From NCBI GenBank assembly GCA_945859915.1, contig CAMAPF010000272.1, forward strand, positions 62,001 to 126,000: a stretch of DNA of 64,000 bases, read 5' to 3'. This stretch comes from Cuscuta epithymum (lineage: Eukaryota > Streptophyta > Magnoliopsida > Solanales > Convolvulaceae). The notes under the pieces were generated by a model that was given only the letters and a program-made list of their open reading frames with translations, was not told where the DNA came from and ran no database searches. The position numbers were made by a program, and so were the translations under genes. Below are positions 34,226-45,252 of this stretch, in pieces (position 1 is the first letter of the stretch; each line of letters opens with the position of its first letter).

Positions 34226-35581
34226 CACGCCATATCCGAGTGTACCATAAAAAATCTTGCTAAACAATGGTGATAATATCATCAATTTATATGAAAAGTG
34301 ACATATAATAGATCTCGATATGCAAGGTGGTTTTATCTATAACATGTTATTTAATGAAAATGGTTAAATAAGTGTTTTAACTATTTCAAAGTTTTCTCAT
34401 AAACCATGCATATGTTATGAGACTAAAACTATATATTATTATGTTACGAGACTAAAGTTGGACATAACATAAGTTACGAAATGCAAAAACTTATTTTGTA
34501 GTACACATGGAGATCATACATATTTGAACTATTCCACGTTATTAAATATATTAAAAATGCACTCTATCAGGATAACATATCATTAAGAGCTATGATGAAT
34601 TAACACACCTAACCTCAATGCACTTTGTGTGTTGTATTCGCATAATACACTTTGTACGTAAATCCGTGAATACAAATTTGCGTTGCATGATGTATATATG
34701 GACTTCATTTCAAGGACTTGCATACTGTGTGTACCATATACAACCCAGATAAAAAGGAAATAATAAGCTGTCTGGTGCTAAGTTTTTTCTTGCAATTCTT
34801 TTGCAGCAATGGGAGTGCAAGAATATTCTTGCGAACGTTTTTCATGGTACCCATCGGATGTGGAAAAGAATTGACATCACATAGCACTAGAGGATGAAGA
34901 TGAGGGTTTGATTTTTGCAATTGTGTGAGGATTAGGGGATGCCGGTGGGAGATATCTCAACAAGAAAACTTATGAAAAGCCCGGCCCGAGCCTGGCCTAA
35001 ACCCGCTTTTGTGCAGGTCTAGACTTTCATGACCATAAGAGTTGCATAGAGAATTGGGGTTTTCGGGATGTTCATATAGGTGGATGGAAATCAATTTGGT
35101 GGATTCTTGAAGGCTCATTTGAGGATCCATATTTGTCTTGATATTGGTAAACCTCTCAAGAGAAGAATGAAACTCAAGGGGGAGGACGGTGAATGATTTT
35201 GGGTTGATTTCAGATATGTAAAACTTCATAATTTCCATTTTACTTGTTGTATTATTGGGTGTAAATAGGTTTTGTCCTTTTGAGTTTAAATAGGTTTCCC
35301 TGGAGAGTATCAAGCCATGCAAACCGAGACTACTAGTGGGTAGTGGGTGAAAACGGGAAGTAGTTGAAGCGTGGGTAATAAATGGTTGGTACTAGAGCAA
35401 GGCATCAAGTTGTGAAAAGGCACTCATATTGATTATTGAGATGGGAGGGGCATGCAACGGATGGGGGGAGGCGAGCCCATACAGGTTATTGGTTCTTATA
35501 GAAAACAACCATGAAGAAGCCTATGTAGAGTTAGGCAAGCAACAACAAGAGACCAGTGTGAGGCTGATGGTACTAAAGCCA
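34226..35581. other. No confident gene; one 121-codon frame
   Basis: A minus-strand frame at 34957-35322 (121 codons, including FYISEINPKSFTVLPLEFHS) has a gene-like composition but no recognised domain. A neighbouring 71-codon frame lies at 34705-34920. These may be remains of one decayed host gene. Confidence 0.3.
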
Positions 35582-35899
35582 TTGTGTGCCTCAAAATGAT
35601 ATCAATACTCGCACTAATATAGTAATATGTAGTATAGCGTAGTAAGGATCGTATCCACAAGGAAAGAAATATCTTTCTTTTTTGAAAATGTAACAAGGGG
35701 TTTTTCAAGATTTTTTAATACTTTAAGAGTAATTAAACACTAAGATGAACGACTTATGTATGTGAAATATAATGCTCGTCGATCCCGGTTACATCTTTAA
35801 CTATCTTCCTTTCGAATACTCAATCGTGGAGTATTTTCAATTCATCGAGGTTAGTTATTAATAATGAGACACGTTCATTAATAAAACTTACTATCTAGT

Positions 35900-37429
35900 T
35901 GACGTGCACTTGTCGCGAAGTGCACTCAAAATAAATTCAATACTAACACTTATACGTAGTATAGCGTAGTAGAGTTCGTATCCACAGGGAAAGGAATAAT
36001 TCTCTTTTTATAAAACTAGTAAATAAAAAGGGGGGTTTTGGGATTGAATGATTTAACTTAATTAAACATAAAGATGAACAACTTAATTTAAAGATAAAAA
36101 GGACTTGGCATTGCTACTTTCCACTTGTTGATATATTTTAGTCGATCATTGTTATATCTATAACTTATTCCCTCTCGAATACTCAATCGAGGAGTATATC
36201 CAATTCATCGAGGGTAGCTATTAACAACGACCGTTCATTAATAACCCTTACTATTAGTCAAGTATAGAACACCGCCATATACCGACTTAATAATAGCATT
36301 TAATCTCTTAACTCCTTGATGAAATCAATTGAGATTGATAACCTCAACACAATGGTTTCGGTTTAACCAACAAAATTAATCCCTCTTAAGTTTATTAACC
36401 ACGACCGTGCATTAATAAACCGAAGTTACTTACTTGTGAAGCCATCAACGATTAACCATCGGTTCGTTGATCGTTTCTAGTAGTAATTAATGTCGAGATG
36501 TTAACTAATTGTCATCTTAGCAAAACTCCCCAACATTAATATAGAGATAGATTAAGGGAAGAATTAATATTCAAGGAAGAAGATTAAATATGAATAATCC
36601 TACTATAACTAATGTCAAGATGTTATCTAATTGTCATCTTAGCAACACTCCCCAACATTAATATATAGAGGAAGAAAATAAATACTACCATAATTAATGT
36701 CGAGATGTTAACTAATTGTCATCTTAGCAACACTCCCCAACATTAATATATAGATAGATTAAGAGAATAATTAATATTCAAGGGAAGAAGATAAGAAAAT
36801 AACTCACAACTTTAATAATCAACAAGCTTCAAGGGCAACACCAAGAAATGGAAGTTTAGCTCCTCATTTGGAGACTAAACATGCTATAAAAATATAAAAG
36901 AAATACTATTCTAAATTGAGCTTAAGAGTATGGAAGAAGGAGTGATTAAAAGTGAAGGAAAATGGGGCTATTTATAGGTGTTTTCAACACCCTGGGGCAT
37001 TTACCCGACCGGGTAAATGGGCATACCCGACCGGGTAAATGTCAAAATCAAATATTTGCCCACGATTCCTTGTTTTTAGCACGTCGGATTGTCCCCGGTC
37101 AAGTCCCACCCGACCGGGTGGGGTAGTGGGCCCGACCGGGCCTAGCAATTTCCTTGCTAGTTCGGTTTTCACTTCCTACCCGACCGGGTGTGGGTTGATA
37201 CCCGGTCGGGTTTTTGCTCCAGGGCAGTCAAATCTCCTTTTTCTTCACTTCAAAGTCTCCCTTTCCAACACCATAATTCCTAATTCTACTTTACAACTTA
37301 CAAATGAGAACTAAAATACAATTACAACAAAAATCACACAAATGTTTACAAACTAAATAAAACGATAAACAATACACATAAATCAAACACAAAAACACAC
37401 ACTTATGCACTACTAATTAGTGCATATCA
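35900..37429 (-). mobile_element. Athila-like solo LTR (1,530 bp) nested in an older LTR
   Basis: Plus-strand ends are TGACGTGCACTTGTCG and GTGCATATCA. The target duplication CTAGT is perfect (35895-35899 and 37430-37434). Removing it restores the CTAGTCAATATAGAACAC phrase seen uninterrupted in sibling LTRs. It contains the ACCCGACCGGGT palindromes (37001-37212), and a local repeat with TAATGTCGAGATGTTA occurs three times at 36490-36730. Confidence 0.8.
37001..37212. repeat. Palindrome cluster in the solo LTR
   Basis: At least six modules of the form ACCCGACCGGGT, or near variants (CCCGACCGGGC, CCCGGTCGGG), lie within about 210 bp, directly beside TATTTATAGG (minus-strand TATA box). Confidence 0.75.
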
Positions 37430-38555
37430 CTAGTCAATATAGAACACACGCCTTATACTAAAATCAATAAAACTTAAGATGAAATCAATTGAAATTGACA
37501 ACCTCAACACAAGCAGTTTATTGGTTTAATCAATAATCAATTCCCCTTAGATTATTAACCATGAGACGCATGCATTAATAATCCAAGTTTACTGCCGTTG
37601 AAAGGACGGAGCGAATAAAAAGCGTATCTGTCGATCGATTCTAGTAATAAATAATATATGAAACATGACTAGTTGATCCTTTAATGAATGCTCAAATATT
37701 AATATGAGATACAAAATAGGAATATGACTAATATTCAAGAGAAGATGATTACATAAAATAACTCACAACTTACAAATAATAAGCTTCATTGTAGCAAAAT
37801 CAAGACGGAAAATTTTAGCTTCTCATTTGCAGACTAAACATACTAGAAAAATATAATAAAATACTTGTCTAAATTGAATTTAGAGGCATATGAGAATTGG
37901 TGATTAAATGGGAAGGAAATGAGTGTATTTAGGATATCCGATCACATAGTGTTTGTAATTGCTCGGAACCTTCATAAATCACATCACACCTGATCGGATA
38001 TGTCGATTTACCCGATCGAATATAAGACAAATCTTGCTACATCTTCATCCTGCATGTATAATTTCCCCCCAAATCAGAGTTGATACTCGGGTCAAGTCCA
38101 TACACGATCGGGTATATGCTATACCCGATCGGGTATATGCTATACCCGACCAGGTATATAACTAATTTTCCAAATTTTCACTTTATTTTGTTCCTTGCAC
38201 TTTCCTTAACCTTCCAAGGATGCTTTTGATGATCTTTACTTGGTTTAAGCTCAGAATAATCTTAATCTAAACAAATTACAAACAACTAGGAAAAATAAAG
38301 TATTACATCAAAAGTGTGTAACTTCCGAAAAACAATAACAATTCTATACTATTTATGGTTTGGAAGCGCTACCATGTGTAAGAAAAGAAGGTGAAACAAT
38401 GTGAGACTCTGAAGTAGGTGGAGATGAATAGAACAAAAACAGATTTGAGGTGGGTTCTGGGTTTACCCCGCCTTGAGATTTAAAAGCTCTTTATTTAATT
38501 TTTTTGAATTGAATTTGAACGTTTATTCTTCTACCACAGTTTATCTAAAAGCCTG

Positions 38556-39929
38556 TGACGTGCACTTTGTCATGATGTGCACCCAAAGTAATAATACAAT
38601 ACAACAATTATATGTAGTATAATGAAGTAAGGTTCGTATCCACAGGGAAAGGAATACTTCTCTTTTTACAAAACTAGAAATAAGTAACAGGGGGTTCGAT
38701 TGTTTTTATTTAATTAATGAAACACGAAGATGAACGACTTATGTGGTTTACTTACTAGAGATGAAGACTTGGCTTTGCTTTTATCCACTTAATGAAATGT
38801 TCGTCTATCCCGGTTATATCTTTAACTATCTTCCTCTCGAATACTCAATCGAGGAGTATATCCAATTCATCGAGGATAGTTATATATTAATAACGAGACG
38901 CGTTCATTAATAAAACTTACTATCGAGTCAATATAGAACACGCACCGTGTCTTAACCCGATAGTAGCAATAAAATCAAGATGAAAACGATTGAGATTGAT
39001 AACCTCAACACAAGCGGGTTATCGGTTTAATCAATATGATTAATTCCCCTTCGGTTATTAACCATGAGACGCATGCATTAACAACCCAAGTTAACTACCG
39101 TGAAAAGACCAAATTAATAACAAGCTAAGCGTATTAATCGATCAATTCTAGTAATAATTAACATATGAAACAAAACTAGTTGATGATTTAAGTAATGCTC
39201 AAAATATTAATATGAAATAGGAATAGGAATTAATTAATATTCAAGGAAGAAGATTAAAGAAAATAAATCACAACTTACGATTCATTAAGCTTCAAAGTAG
39301 CAAAACCAAGATGGAAGAGTTTAGCTCCTCATTTGGAGACTAAACATGAAGAAAATATAAAGAAATAATTTGTCTAAACTGAGCTTAGAAGTATATGTGA
39401 ATTGGTGATTTTATTGGGAAGGAAAATGGTGTATTTATAGGCTTTTGGGAGCTGCAGGGTCTGATACCCGACCGGATATATAGGATATCCGACCGGGTAT
39501 ATTAGGAAATTAGCTAGAATGTCACTTTTCTGGGCATACCCGATCGGGTATGTCGGCATACCCGATCGGGTATGTGACAAATCTTCACGAAAATTCGCTC
39601 CCACGATCATTTGTTCCCGGATTTGATTTGGACAATCGAATCAATCAAATACCCGATCGGATATAGGCAATACCCGACCGGGTACATGAATATTTTTTCC
39701 AAATCGAAATCTTTCTTGCCTCCTTGCACTTTCCTTGATCTTTTAAGGTCCAATCTTGATGTCTTGAATGATCTTTGACCCGTTTAGCTCAGAATAATCA
39801 TAATCTAAACAAATTACAAATAAAAAATGAAAATAAAGTATTACACCAAAAGTGTGTAATTTCCACAACTATAACTAATAAAAACTAGTTAAAAATACAA
39901 ACATATAATCAGAAATTACACGAATATCA
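38556..39929 (-). repeat. 3' LTR of the Athila-like element
   Basis: 1,374 bp. Plus-strand ends are TGACGTGCAC and ACGAATATCA. A TATA box (minus CTATAAATACACC) lies near 39430-39442, with the palindrome cluster just to its right at 39463-39690. Confidence 0.8.
39463..39690. repeat. Palindrome cluster in the Athila-like 3' LTR
   Basis: Six modules: ATACCCGACCGGATAT, ATATCCGACCGGGTAT, two copies of ATACCCGATCGGGTAT (a perfect 16-bp palindrome), ATACCCGATCGGATAT and ATACCCGACCGGGTAC. They lie within 230 bp, adjacent to the TATA box on the U3 side. Confidence 0.8.
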
Positions 39930-39943
39930 ACTCCCCCACACTT
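39930..39943 (-). other. Polypurine tract of the Athila-like element
   Basis: On the minus strand AAGTGTGGGGGAGT directly precedes the 3' LTR. Confidence 0.75.
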
Positions 39944-40968
39944 AGCTTCTTTACTCGTCCTCGTGTAAAGTCAAATGTTTAACAGTTCCAAGTTCTCAAT
40001 AGTCAACAAGAAAGAGCAAAAGACCACCAAGGATAAAACATGTTTTTTACATTGAGTTTTTAGCTCAATAAAAAAATAACATCTTCTTGGGTTTCATGGC
40101 CTTCTATGCTCATTTTTTCTTCACCTCTTTTATTCTTCTTTTCCATCGAGAGATTAAATGATGTTCTGAAAACACAAATATATCTCTCATATCTCTCATT
40201 TTGCCTAGCAGCCTTTTCAGGTTTTCATCGTAGCATCTCTTTTTGTTTTTCCATCCTTTCCAACTCACTCATTTTTTTATAAGCACTTTTTGCTTAGCTT
40301 ACCCATTTTTGGGTTTTCAACCTAACTAGCATTTCTCTTCTTTTATTTTTTTTTTGTGAAGAAAATAATGCAAGTTACAAGGTAGAAACATTAATCACTT
40401 TTTTTTGAGTTTTTTTGAAGATATAAAATTGTGGTTTGGGAGAGGGGTGAGTGTAAGAGTTTATGTATTAGAGGGTATGTGGAGTAAGAAGAAAGTGAAA
40501 AGAACAAGATGATGATTGTTTTGTGTGTGGGGTTTGGTGGAGGATTTGGATAGATTTTTAAGGAAAGAAGGATATGGTTATGAGGGTTGGGGTGATTGGG
40601 GTGGAGTTGGATGGTGGTTTGAAAGATTAAAGATGAAAAGAGGTGAAAAGGAGGTTGTGTAGGGGAAAGAAAAAGAAAAAAATAAAATAAACACACAATG
40701 ATGTACCTCGCTTAGGTTGCCTCCCAAAAAGCGCCTTATTTAATGTCATGGCACGACACCATCTTTTTTAATTTCAGTCATTTAGGCTTGGATCGTGATG
40801 ATCCCTCTTCTTCACATTTTCACCCAGGTGACTCTTATAGAAAGGCTCAATTTTTCGACTCTTTATTTTGACAATCTTTCCGGGATCAAATATCCGGATT
40901 TCTATCACTTCATATTGTGAGAGTGAGGGTCCATGATTTTCACTTAGCATGGTCAATCGAAGAGGTTT

Positions 40969-41673
40969 TTATTTGGGTGGTATAAGAGGGAGTATGAAAT
41001 GTTTGTGTAACTCCACCGTTATTCCCTGCATATTTGTGAACAAAGAGAAATCTAAATGATACTCACAATTGCTGAAGATTTCGTAGATGTTTTTGTCGTT
41101 CTCCACCCTTTGTGTTTCCCTTAGAGCCTCACGAAATGGTGGCGTGATTTCAGGAATGGCCGGTGGTGGAGTTGAGTTTTGAGGTTGCTCCTCCTCCTCC
41201 GGTTGAGCTTTCTCCATAAGCTCCTCTTCTTCCTCCTCCTCGCCAAAGTGGTTCACAATGCTTGGCACTTGTTTCAATTGATTCTCCAAGTTCTGTTCGT
41301 TGGACACTGTTTCTTGCAGGCATTGTGACACATCTCTTTGCATACTCGTCACGTCGATAGTGAGAGCTCGGATCATGTCTTCAGTGGACATACTAGAATA
41401 AGAATTTGAGTACATATGATCTCTCCTTCCTGGATTATATGTGTTGGAGAACAGATCATATCTCCTTTGAGATATTTTCCCTTGGAAACCAACATCATCA
41501 ATTTGTTGAAAGTATTCTTCTTGGAGCTTCGGGAAAAAATCCGTAAGATGCCTGTGAGACATGCAAATGTTGCATGTTTGGACATCTTGAGATTTTGAAC
41601 ATAAAATAAACTCCTCTATTAGAGAAGTCAAGAAGGAAATTTGACTCTCTAGGGATGATATGTTGGTATCCAT
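40969..41673 (-). CDS. Athila-like gag fragment (234 aa)
   Basis: The frame includes a degenerate zinc-knuckle region (CNICMSHRHLTDFFPKLQEE, about residues 35-54) and RRYDLFSNTYNPGRRDH, close to the YSNTYNPGW..H signature seen after the zinc finger in Athila gag. An acidic stretch EEEEEEE lies near residue 145. The full gag N-terminus and all of pol are absent. It may encode only a residual RNA-binding tail. No in-frame stops occur. Confidence 0.65.
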   Translation of the reverse strand: MDTNISSLESQISFLTSLIEEFILCSKSQDVQTCNICMSHRHLTDFFPKLQEEYFQQIDDVGFQGKISQRRYDLFSNTYNPGRRDHMYSNSYSSMSTEDMIRALTIDVTSMQRDVSQCLQETVSNEQNLENQLKQVPSIVNHFGEEEEEEELMEKAQPEEEEQPQNSTPPPAIPEITPPFREALRETQRVENDKNIYEIFSNCEYHLDFSLFTNMQGITVELHKHFILPLIPPK

Positions 41674-41791
41674 ACATTCATGTAAGCTCAGAAAATAGAA
41701 AAGTAAGAACTCTTTATACTTTTATTTATTATATACGTAGTAGTTTTTTATTTTTTCTTGAAATAAAAAGAAAAAGAAAAATTATTGCCTT

Positions 41792-41809
41792 TCCCCGGCA
41801 ACGGCGCCA
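41792..41809 (-). other. Primer-binding site, tRNA-Asp type
   Basis: On the minus strand TGGCGCCGTTGCCGGGGA starts four nucleotides after the 5' LTR. It complements the 3' end of plant tRNA-Asp, the primer typical of Athila elements. Confidence 0.85.
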
Positions 41810-42079
41810 AATGTGACATGCACTTTGTCGTGATTTGCACCCAAAGTAATAATACAATACAACAATTATACGTAGTATAATGAAGTAAGGTTCGTATCCA
41901 CATGGAAATGAATACTTCTCTATTTACAAAACTAGAAATAAGTAACGGGGGGGGGGGGGGGGTGTAACACCCCGGTCCTGCAGGACCCGAAGTAGTTACT
42001 CCAGACCTCTAGTACTGTCCTCACAAACCGCCACTAGCCTTTTACGCGCACTTTGTCCTCACTCGTGCGCGCCCTGAGA

Positions 42080-42150
42080 AACTTCCCAGGGGGTCACCCA
42101 TCTCAAGACTACTCCCGTGCAAGCACGCTTAACTTTGGAGTTCTTGGCTA
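42080..42150 (-). promoter_or_regulatory. 5S-rRNA-like Pol III promoter block (left Cassandra LTR)
   Basis: The minus strand reads AGAACTCCAAAGTTAAGCGT, then GCTTGCACGGGAGTAGT, then GATGGGTGACCCCCTGGGAA. This parallels the 5S rRNA internal control region: box A (AGTTAAGCGTGC), the intermediate element and box C (GATGGGTGACC..CTGGGAAG). It is known from Cassandra LTRs and could support Pol III transcription. Confidence 0.82.
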
Positions 42151-42489
42151 ATGAGCTCACTTAAAAGGAGATGCATCTTGTTGGCATGAGTAGTACTATT
42201 AATCCATTTATATTAAATCTCAAGTGTTACAATCACCCCCACTTAGGATCGCAACGTCCTCGTTGCGCCCTTAAACCAATCTCAATCAAATCCCAAAATC
42301 TTTTCCCCTGCTAGGTGTCTGCCCGATATCCAACGGATCAGCACACTGTCGCAGGGTTGCTCTGATACCACCTGTAACACCCCGGTCCTGCAGGACCCGA
42401 AGTAGTTACTCCAGACCTCTAGTACTGTCCTCACAAACCGCCACTAGCCTTTTACGCGCACTTTGTCCTCACTCGTGCGCGCCCTGAGA

Positions 42490-42560
42490 AACTTACCAGG
42501 GGGTCACCCATCTCAAGACTACTCCCGTGCAAGCACGCTTAACTTTGGAGTTCTTGGCTA
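42490..42560 (-). promoter_or_regulatory. 5S-rRNA-like Pol III promoter block (right Cassandra LTR)
   Basis: Same block as in the left LTR with one substitution in the box C flank (minus CCCCCTGGTAAG). On the minus strand this LTR is the upstream one, so it would drive transcription of the element. Confidence 0.8.
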
Positions 42561-43859
42561 ATGAGCTCCCTTAAAAGGAGATGCATCTTGTTGGCATGAG
42601 TATTACTATTAATCCATTTATATTAAATCTCAAGTGTTACAGGGGGGGTAGATTGTTTTGATTTAATTAATTAAACACGAAGATGAACGACTTATGTGGT
42701 TTACTTACTAGAGATGAAGACTTGGCTTTGCTTTTATCCACTTAATGAAATGTTCGTCGATCCCAGTTATATCTTTAATTATCTTCCTCTCGAATACTCA
42801 ATCGAGGAATATATTCAATTCATCAAGGGGTAGTTATTAATAACGAGACGCGTTCATTAATAAAACTTACTACCGAGTCAATATAGAACACGCGCTGTAT
42901 ATTAACCCGATAGTAGCAATAAAATCAATATGAAAACGATTGAGATTGATAACCTCAACACAAGCGGTTTATCGGTTTAATCAATATAATTAATTCCCCT
43001 TCGGTTATTAACCATGAGACGCAATTATTATTAACCATAGGAATTAATTAATATTCAAGGAAGAAGATTAAAGAAAATAACTCACAACTTACAATTCATT
43101 AAGCTTCAAAGTAGCAAAACCAAGATGGAAGAGTTTATTAGCCCCTCATTTGGAGACTAAACATGAAGAAAATATAAAGAAATAACTTGTCTAAACTGAG
43201 CTTAGAAGTATATGTGAATTGGTGATTTTATTGGGAAGGAAAATGGTGTATTTATAGGCTTTTGGGAGCTGCAGGGTCTGATACCCGACCGGATATATAG
43301 GATACCCGACCGGGTATATTACGAAATTAGCCAGAAAGTCACTTTTCTGGGCATACCCGATCGGGTATGTTGGCATACCCGATCGGGTATGTGACAAATC
43401 TTCACGAAAATTCGCTCCCACGATCATTTGTTCCCGGATTTGATTTGGACGATCGAATCAATCAAATACCCGATCGGGTATAGGCAATACCCGACCGGGT
43501 ACATGAATATTTTTTCCAAATCGAAATCTTTCTTGCCTCCTTGATCTTTTAAGGTCCAATCTTGATCTCTTGAATGATCTTTGACCTGTTTAGCTCAGAA
43601 TAATCCTAATCTAAACAAATTACAAATAAACAATGAAAATAAAGTATTACACCAAAAGTGTGTAATTTCCACAGCTAGAAGTAATAAAAACTAGTTAAAA
43701 ATACAAACATATAATCAGAAATTACACGAATATCAGCCTGTTTGGTAAAATCAAAATTGGTTGAATCAACTGATATTGCTGAAATTTATGGAGTTTTGGC
43801 TGAAGTGGCTGGATTGGCTAATTGTGCTGATTTATGAAAAATAATATTTTATAAATATA

Positions 43860-44111
43860 CTCCCTCCGTCCCTCTATTAAGTTCTTTCTTTGACCTACAC
43901 ACATATTTAGGAAATAAATTTGACTTTACTGTTTAGACACTGTTTGGCACTATTTAGACACTGTTTGACACTGTTTAGACACTGTTTGGCACTGTTTTGC
44001 ACTGTTTGACACTGTTTTGATGTAGGATAACTTTCCATTTAGGGAAATGAGAAGATTATTTTGGGACGGCCCAAAAAGGAAAGTAGGAAGTTAATAGCGG
44101 GACGGAGGGAG
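43860..44111. mobile_element. Stowaway-like MITE with internal minisatellite (252 bp)
   Basis: The perfect terminal repeats CTCCCTCCGTCCC and GGGACGGAGGGAG are flanked by TA (43858-43859, 44112-44113). Inside, 43932-44020 is a run of CACTGTTT units with spacers AGA, GG or GA, about ten copies with a period of 11-12 bp. Confidence 0.8.
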
Positions 44112-44113
44112 TA

Positions 44114-44589
44114 ATAAAGAAAAATTATATGAAAAATAGTTAAAATGACCCTCTACAGAATTTCAGCCAATACAGCTAGAAAAGTAATTTCAACCTTACT
44201 TTTTCTTATTATTACACAATTAAGAGTGTGAAATCAAACTTACGTGTTTGGTGAAAAAATTACTGATAAGCCGAAAAACAGGATTACGAAAGTAACCAAA
44301 CGGCCTCTAAGTGAGCGTTACTTTTTTCAAAGGACTTGTCATTAGCAGGAGCCGTCAAGGCGTTAAAAGATCTTTCGAAAGTTTAATGGAGAGGAGGACT
44401 GTGTTGGTGCAATGTCACGTTAAAAGGGCCCCTAAAAGAATGAATTGAAGATGAGGTATTCACCACACACTTGAAATTGGTGATGTGGTAAATTTTTACT
44501 TTGTCAAAAGAATAACATTGGAGATGCTTTTATGTTGTTAAAAAAAATGCATCAAAATCTTAGGCATTATGATTAATTATATACTGCAT
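44114..44589. other. Right part of the Tourist-like MITE, then no gene
   Basis: Up to 44307 this is Tourist-like MITE sequence. From 44311 to 44589 I see no coding sequence or bounded repeat. Confidence 0.45.
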
Positions 44590-45252
44590 ATTTTTTTTGG
44601 AAGGAGACTTAAATTGATATCATCACATTCAAATAGCGAACAAACAGACAAAAGAACAACGCCCAACCTCCAGCCCTCGAACAAGACTTAGAGTCAATCA
44701 CCTTCATGAAAGCAATATGACTCGCCGATTCTGTAATGGACAATTGGACATGACTGATCGAGTCAAAGACGATCAAAGCAGACATTTCATCACGCAATCC
44801 TAATAAAAGAGTCCTACAAAAAGAGAAATAAAAATCAAAAATAACAACAGTCTGATCAAAGTATATGGCAAAAATAAAGATAGCAAAATTAAACTGATGT
44901 GTCGTCCTCGGAATCACGGAATCACGAGGACCCTCCATGCCCCGGACCAATCATGAGTCTTCTTTAAAATTCCCGGCAAGTCTGGTGTCTAGCACCCGCC
45001 TCCTCCCTATTTTTTGGTTTATTCAGAGTCATGTCCTCGCCACTTGCGTCTTCTTGCTTTCGCTCCTCTCATAGCCTCATGCTCTTCCGGTCACCCGATA
45101 CCTCCTTTGCATCAACAAAACTACCTCCTACTAATGTAGTCTTCCCGGGGTTAGACATAGTAACAATCCAGATCTGTGTCGCTACTTCCATTCCTCCATC
45201 ACTGCTCTGAGCAACATTCTACTGCTTGTTTCCCCCTCGAGGACAAGGCTTC

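Larger units (their letters stand above)
35582..38345 (-). repeat. Athila-like LTR fragment, split by a solo LTR
   Basis: Sequence at 35582-35899 and 37430-38345 aligns with the Athila-like LTRs at 38556 and 41814. It shares the TAGTATAGCGTAGTA and CGTATCCACA phrases, the TCGAATACTCAATCG block and the terminal AAAAGTGTGTAA region. Both outer ends are degraded. It includes its own palindrome cluster (37978-38160). The solo LTR 35900-37429 interrupts it at CTAGT. Confidence 0.65.
41963..42641 (-). mobile_element. Cassandra TRIM (679 bp)
   Basis: Two 269-bp LTRs flank 141 bp of non-coding internal sequence. On the minus strand the 5' LTR ends GGTGTTACA, then GG, then TGGTATCAGAGC (42359-42370), the initiator tRNA-Met site. 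The LTRs contain a 5S-rRNA-like block, the hallmark of Cassandra. The LTRs differ at three positions by eye (CCCAGG/ACCAGG, CTCACTT/CTCCCTT, TAGTACT/TATTACT). The insertion is in a G-run, with GGGGG on both sides as the apparent target duplication. Confidence 0.88.
38556..43735 (-). mobile_element. Non-autonomous Athila-like (Ty3/gypsy) element
   Basis: LTRs at 38556-39929 and 41814-43735 (the latter enlarged by a TRIM) flank only 1.9 kb of internal DNA. The target duplication GCCTG is perfect (38551-38555 and 43736-43740). The minus strand has a tRNA-Asp primer site, a gag-like frame and a polypurine tract, but no protease, RT, RNase H or integrase. It therefore depends on trans-acting proteins. 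The LTRs differ by several indels, including a deletion of roughly 150 bp near 43024 in the right copy, so the insertion is not recent. Confidence 0.82.
41814..43735 (-). repeat. 5' LTR of the Athila-like element, interrupted by a TRIM
   Basis: Plus-strand ends are TGACATGCAC and ACGAATATCA. It contains the Cassandra TRIM at 41963-42641 and a palindrome cluster at 43281-43503. Relative to the other LTR it lacks about 150 bp near 43024 and 14 bp near 43540. Confidence 0.78.
38549..44307. mobile_element. Tourist-like MITE split by an Athila-like element
   Basis: After the Athila-like element and its GCCTG duplication are removed, the sequence starts AAGCCTGTTTGGTAAAAT and ends GTAACCAAACGGCCTC, an inverted pair typical of Tourist/Harbinger MITEs. 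TAA flanks lie at 38546-38548 and 44308-44310. The Athila-like element entered seven bases from the left end, and a Stowaway-like MITE sits in the right part (43860-44111). Confidence 0.5.

Noticed and set aside
36490..36730. A three-fold TAATGTCGAGATGTTA repeat, considered as a CRISPR-like array.
   Set aside because: Three copies with irregular spacing inside a plant LTR retrotransposon; this is local duplication, not CRISPR.
40391..40696. 101-codon minus frame rich in proline, serine and histidine in the Athila-like internal region.
   Set aside because: Low-complexity translation of a purine-rich strand, with no gag or other motif.
41947..41962. A 16-base G-run just left of the Cassandra TRIM, considered as an assembly artefact.
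   Set aside because: The sibling LTR at 38690 has a shorter G-run at the same place and the right flank of the TRIM also starts with seven Gs, so an insertion into a real G-run with duplication is the simpler explanation. The exact length remains doubtful.
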